Source of the DNA: Treponema sp.
GTDB lineage: Bacteria; Spirochaetota; Spirochaetia; Treponematales; Breznakiellaceae
Length of the DNA: 6,840 nucleotides
Direction of reading: 5' to 3'
Assembly: GCA_031255815.1 (NCBI GenBank)
Contig: JAIRRU010000003.1
Span: 1-6,840 of the forward strand
Below, in pieces: positions 3,994 to 6,840 of this stretch (its first letter is position 1; the number at the start of each line of letters is the position of its first letter). Both the position numbers and the translations under genes were made by a program. The notes beneath the pieces were generated by a model. That model was not told the DNA's origin, did not search any database, and worked only from the letters and a program-made list of their open reading frames with translations.

Positions 3994-6840
3994 TCAATCC
4001 CGGGGGGCGATTTCCAGGATAAGTTCGACTTCGCCTACCGAAATTTTAAGGTTGTTGGCTATCTCTTTCGCGGTCCAGCCCTGGCGGGCCAGTTTTACGA
4101 CGGTTTCCCGCGCGCTGATAGAGGGGGCGCCCCGGTCGCGGGAGGGGGGGGAAGCGCTGTTGTCCTTTAGTATCGCTTCCATAAGTTTGAATTTGTCCTG
4201 AATTTCCTTGTTCAGTTCCCCCAGGCGGGTTTCGGCCCGGGCGATCCATTCCCGGACGGTCTGCATTTGGGCGCTGCGCCGTTCGATGACGGAAAGGGTT
4301 TCGTCCAGGGAATTGAGTTTCTCCGCGGCTTCCCGGGCCCGTTCGCCGTCTCCGGAGAGGAGTTCGATACTGTCCCTGATGCTCCGCGTTTCGGCGGCAA
4401 GCCGATCCAGATCGTCGCTGATCTTGCGGGTTGCCGTCTCCGACTCCTGCAGGGCCTGAAAGTTCCGGGCAATGCTGTTGCTGGTTTCGTCCAGGGTCTG
4501 ATTCTTCCGCTCGATGCGCTGGTACTTTTCCTCGGTTTCTTTCAGGGCGTCCTCAAGGCGGCGGATCTGAACCTGCAGGGCCTCCAGGGTATCGTCGGTG
4601 TCCAGCACCTGGGCCAGTTTCTCTTCCACGGCCCGGGATGTCTGAAGCAGCCGTTCCACGTCCTTTTCCATCACTTCTATACGGCTCTGTTCAATGGCGA
4701 AACGGGCTATCTTCGCGTTTACGTCTTCCGCCAGGCGTTTGATCCGGCTGAATTCGGTTTCCATCTGGGCGACTTCGGACTTGCGCTGATCCAGCCGGTC
4801 TATATCGCCCCGGAGGTCTTCGATGCTCCGGGTCAGATCCTGCTTGAGTTCGTTGGTACGGTCGAAGAGCCTGGTTTGGGAGGTAAAGTCGCGGATATGC
4901 TGTTCCGCCTTGGCTATGACCGCATCCAGATTTTTCGCCTCCTCCTCGGTATGGGCAAAGATCTCCTGGCGGAGCGAGCCGGATTCGTCCTGGATCTTTT
5001 CAAGAACAGCCCGGATCTGGACGACGCGTTCGCTGTTTTCCGTTTCCAGTTCCCGCATGCGGTTCCGGGATCCCTCTATGGCGGCGTCTATTTCCCGCTG
5101 CCGGGCGCCGCATTCGGCCAGCCAGTCTTCAATGTTCCTGCGGCTAAGATCGGTGAATTCCTTCAGTTCCCCGTTCCGGCTTTCCTGGAAACTGGAGATT
5201 TCTTTAAGCTGCTCTTCCAGTTCCCGCTGGCGCCTTCGGAGGGTCTCCGCGGTTGTCAGGGCGTACTGGCCTATCTCGACCTTAACGGAAGCCTCGGCGG
5301 AGGCCCGCAGATCCTCCAAATCCCGGTCCAGCTGCTCCCGGAACGAAACCCTGGTCTCGTCCGCGCTCCGCATCTGCTCCCGGATACCTTCCTCGAAGAC
5401 CGTCGTATCGTCCCTGAGGCGTTCCAGCTCGGCAAGCAGCCGCTCGCCCTGTTCGGTGAGAGTCTTGCGGAATTTTTCCGTATGGGAAAGCTCCAGATTC
5501 CGGCGCTTTTCCTCCGAATCCTCCGCCATTTCCGTAAGCCGGCCCTCCAGGGATTTCTGCCAGTCTTCCAGCCGGCGCTCGATATCCTCGCTCCGCTTGG
5601 ACAGGCCCGCAAAGAAATCGTCCTCAAAGACCTTGAGTTTTTCCGAAACATTGTCGTAGGCCCGGTTTTTAAGGGAGTCCAGTTCCTGCCCGATGGCGTT
5701 GAAGGAATTTCTGAAGTTTTTAACCTGGGAGTCAAAGGAGGAGGCGACGCCGGCCTGGGTTTCGAGGGATTCATCCCTGAAACGGGCAAACTCGGACCGG
5801 ACCCGTTCTTCGGCCTCGGCCATTATCCGGCGCAGTTCCTCTTCCAGCCGTACCGTGTCGCCGGCAAGGGCGTCAAGCTGTTTCAATTCCTCCGCCTGGG
5901 CGGCCCGGTACTCCTCAAGGCGCCCTTCCGCGTCCTCCAGAATCTGCCTTTCCGTATCGATCATGACGGCTTCCGTCTTTTCCCGCTGGGCGGCGAAGAT
6001 ATCTTCCAGCTCGGCGGCCGCGTCTTTCCAGCGCTCCCGCTGGGCGGCAAGGGCCGTGTCCACGGCGCCTACGGCGTCTTTCCAGGCCTGCTGCTGATCG
6101 GCAAAGCCGATATTCAGGGATTCTTTCTGCTTTTCGACAATGCTGTTGAAGGCGTCCAGAGCCTCGGTAAGTTCCCGCTTCTTCGTTATAATAACTTCCT
6201 GGGCCTGCCTCTCCGCTCCGGTCAGGGCTTCTCTCAGTTCCGCCGCCGCGGCTTCCCACTTTTGCCGCTGGGCGGCAAAGAGCGCGTCCAGCGAATCCCG
6301 GTGTTCCCCCGCGGCCCCGTCGAAGGAAGCCAGGACTTCGGCAAGCTCCCGCTTCTTCCCCTCAAGGCTGTCCAGGGCCGCCCGCTCGGCCTCGCCAATG
6401 GCGGCGTTGAGTTCAGCCGCCGCGGCTTCCCACTCCCGCTCCTGCGCGGCGAAGACGGCTTCCAGCGAATCCCGGTGTTCCCCGCTAATCCCGTCGAAGG
6501 AGGCCAGGACTTCGGTAAGCTCCTGCTTCTTCCCCTCGAGGCTGTCCAGGGCCGCCTGTTCCGCCCCGGTGATGGCGGTATCCAGCTCTGCCGCCGCGGC
6601 TTCCCACTTCTGCCGCTGGGCGGCGAAAACGGCCTCCAGCGAATCCCGGTGTTCCTCCGCGGCCCCGTCGAAGGAAGCCAGGGCTCCGGCAAGCTCCCGC
6701 TTCTTCCCTTCAAGGCTGTCCAGGGCCCTTTGCTCGGCCCCGCCAATGGCGGCGTTCAGCTCTGCCGCCGCGGCTTCCCACTTCTGCCGCTGGGCGGCGA
6801 AAACGGCCTCCAGCGAATCCCGGTGTTCCTCCGCGGCCCC
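3994..6840 (-). CDS. Long coiled-coil protein of the spirochaete SpiroCoCo type, N-terminus outside the window
   Basis: The frame is open without a stop from the right edge (6840) to a TGA at 3994-3996, giving 948 residues; the start lies beyond the window. A GTG at 6061-6063 is internal, because the same repeat pattern continues upstream of it. Residues 1-234 are tandem 58-residue units. About 235-890 form an almost uninterrupted coiled coil rich in Glu, Lys, Arg, Gln and Leu with very few prolines. A short linker with several prolines follows (SASPPSRDRGAPS), then a 39-residue tail (910-948) with a GWTAKEIANNL helix resembling a small helix-turn-helix. No membrane segment or signal peptide is seen in this part. 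I associate this form with the spirochaete-specific SpiroCoCo family, whose role is undefined; a cytoskeletal or scaffold role is inference. Beyond the helical rod I can assign no activity. It converges on the reductase gene. Confidence 0.88.
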   Translation of the reverse strand, partial: GAAEEHRDSLEAVFAAQRQKWEAAAAELNAAIGGAEQRALDSLEGKKRELAGALASFDGAAEEHRDSLEAVFAAQRQKWEAAAAELDTAITGAEQAALDSLEGKKQELTEVLASFDGISGEHRDSLEAVFAAQEREWEAAAAELNAAIGEAERAALDSLEGKKRELAEVLASFDGAAGEHRDSLDALFAAQRQKWEAAAAELREALTGAERQAQEVIITKKRELTEALDAFNSIVEKQKESLNIGFADQQQAWKDAVGAVDTALAAQRERWKDAAAELEDIFAAQREKTEAVMIDTERQILEDAEGRLEEYRAAQAEELKQLDALAGDTVRLEEELRRIMAEAEERVRSEFARFRDESLETQAGVASSFDSQVKNFRNSFNAIGQELDSLKNRAYDNVSEKLKVFEDDFFAGLSKRSEDIERRLEDWQKSLEGRLTEMAEDSEEKRRNLELSHTEKFRKTLTEQGERLLAELERLRDDTTVFEEGIREQMRSADETRVSFREQLDRDLEDLRASAEASVKVEIGQYALTTAETLRRRQRELEEQLKEISSFQESRNGELKEFTDLSRRNIEDWLAECGARQREIDAAIEGSRNRMRELETENSERVVQIRAVLEKIQDESGSLRQEIFAHTEEEAKNLDAVIAKAEQHIRDFTSQTRLFDRTNELKQDLTRSIEDLRGDIDRLDQRKSEVAQMETEFSRIKRLAEDVNAKIARFAIEQSRIEVMEKDVERLLQTSRAVEEKLAQVLDTDDTLEALQVQIRRLEDALKETEEKYQRIERKNQTLDETSNSIARNFQALQESETATRKISDDLDRLAAETRSIRDSIELLSGDGERAREAAEKLNSLDETLSVIERRSAQMQTVREWIARAETRLGELNKEIQDKFKLMEAILKDNSASPPSRDRGAPSISARETVVKLARQGWTAKEIANNLKISVGEVELILEIAPRD
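6139..6840 (-). repeat. Tandem 174-bp (58-residue) repeats inside the coiled-coil gene
   Basis: Four full units lie in register: 6834-6661, 6660-6487, 6486-6313 and 6312-6139, with two further codons of another unit at the edge and a decayed fifth unit from 6138 downward. Each starts near EHRDSLEA, passes FAAQ and WEAAAAEL, and ends at KKRELAEVLASFDG. Units 1 and 2 agree at 49 of 58 residues, units 2 and 3 at 45 of 58; unit 4 is more diverged in its second half. At DNA level 6840-6757 and 6666-6583 are identical over 84 bases, synonymous sites included, which points to recent duplication or gene conversion. The array probably continues past 6840. Confidence 0.92.

Noticed and set aside
4823..5659. 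Open frame of 278 codons on the plus strand inside the coiled-coil gene.
   Set aside because: The product is almost all Ser, Arg and Leu with no domain. This is what the opposite strand of Glu/Arg/Leu-rich coiled-coil codons yields.
6234..6746. Open frame of 170 codons on the minus strand with Pro/Ser/Gly-rich repeats.
   Set aside because: It is a second-frame reading of the 174-bp repeats. Its regularity comes from the repeats, and the first frame has the coherent helical protein.

Overview
The window looks like chromosomal DNA from a GC-rich spirochaete, most likely a relative of Treponema. The strongest clue is the long coiled-coil protein filling 3994-6840, whose overall form (very long helical rod, short proline-containing linker, small helix-turn-helix-like tail) matches a family I associate with spirochaetes. 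The other genes fit this origin but do not prove it. I see no mobile element, CRISPR array, rRNA or tRNA. The window is densely coding: six genes, plus a seventh shared with the right edge.

Layout. Positions 1650 down to 1 (minus strand) hold a tightly packed operon: a 99-residue cysteine-rich zinc-ribbon protein, glutamate racemase (murI), and the N-terminal half of the ribosome-assembly GTPase RsgA, which runs off the left edge. Adjacent genes overlap by 1 base (TAATG) and 4 bases (GTGA), which suggests translational coupling. Positions 1651-1829 are a divergent promoter region. On the plus strand there is a near-consensus sigma-70-type promoter (TTGACC, 17-base spacer, TATAAT) whose -10 box ends six bases before the ATG of a pentapeptide-repeat protein (1830-2417). 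On the minus strand a weaker promoter candidate lies equally close to the ATG of the zinc-ribbon gene. Both genes may therefore be transcribed as leaderless mRNAs. Three 13-base direct repeats and a small dyad lie between the two promoters.

Positions 2418-2572 are non-coding and hold two hairpins. One is a perfect 13-bp stem that could be a terminator or a dispersed repeat. Then come two plus-strand genes 27 bases apart, probably co-transcribed: a metallo-beta-lactamase-fold hydrolase with an unusual HxHxNH metal motif (2573-3241) and a classical short-chain dehydrogenase/reductase (3269-3982). The latter converges, with an 11-base gap, on the coiled-coil gene of the minus strand (3994 to beyond 6840). 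The upstream part of that gene is a tandem array of 174-bp (58-residue) repeats.

Functionally, murI supplies D-glutamate for peptidoglycan and rsgA acts in 30S maturation, so the left operon is housekeeping. The hydrolase, reductase and pentapeptide protein have recognisable folds but no substrate or target that I can name. I found no clearly new multi-gene system. The observations most worth following are the paired leaderless-type promoters, the Asp-to-Asn change in the metallo-hydrolase, and the nearly identical internal repeats of the coiled-coil gene.
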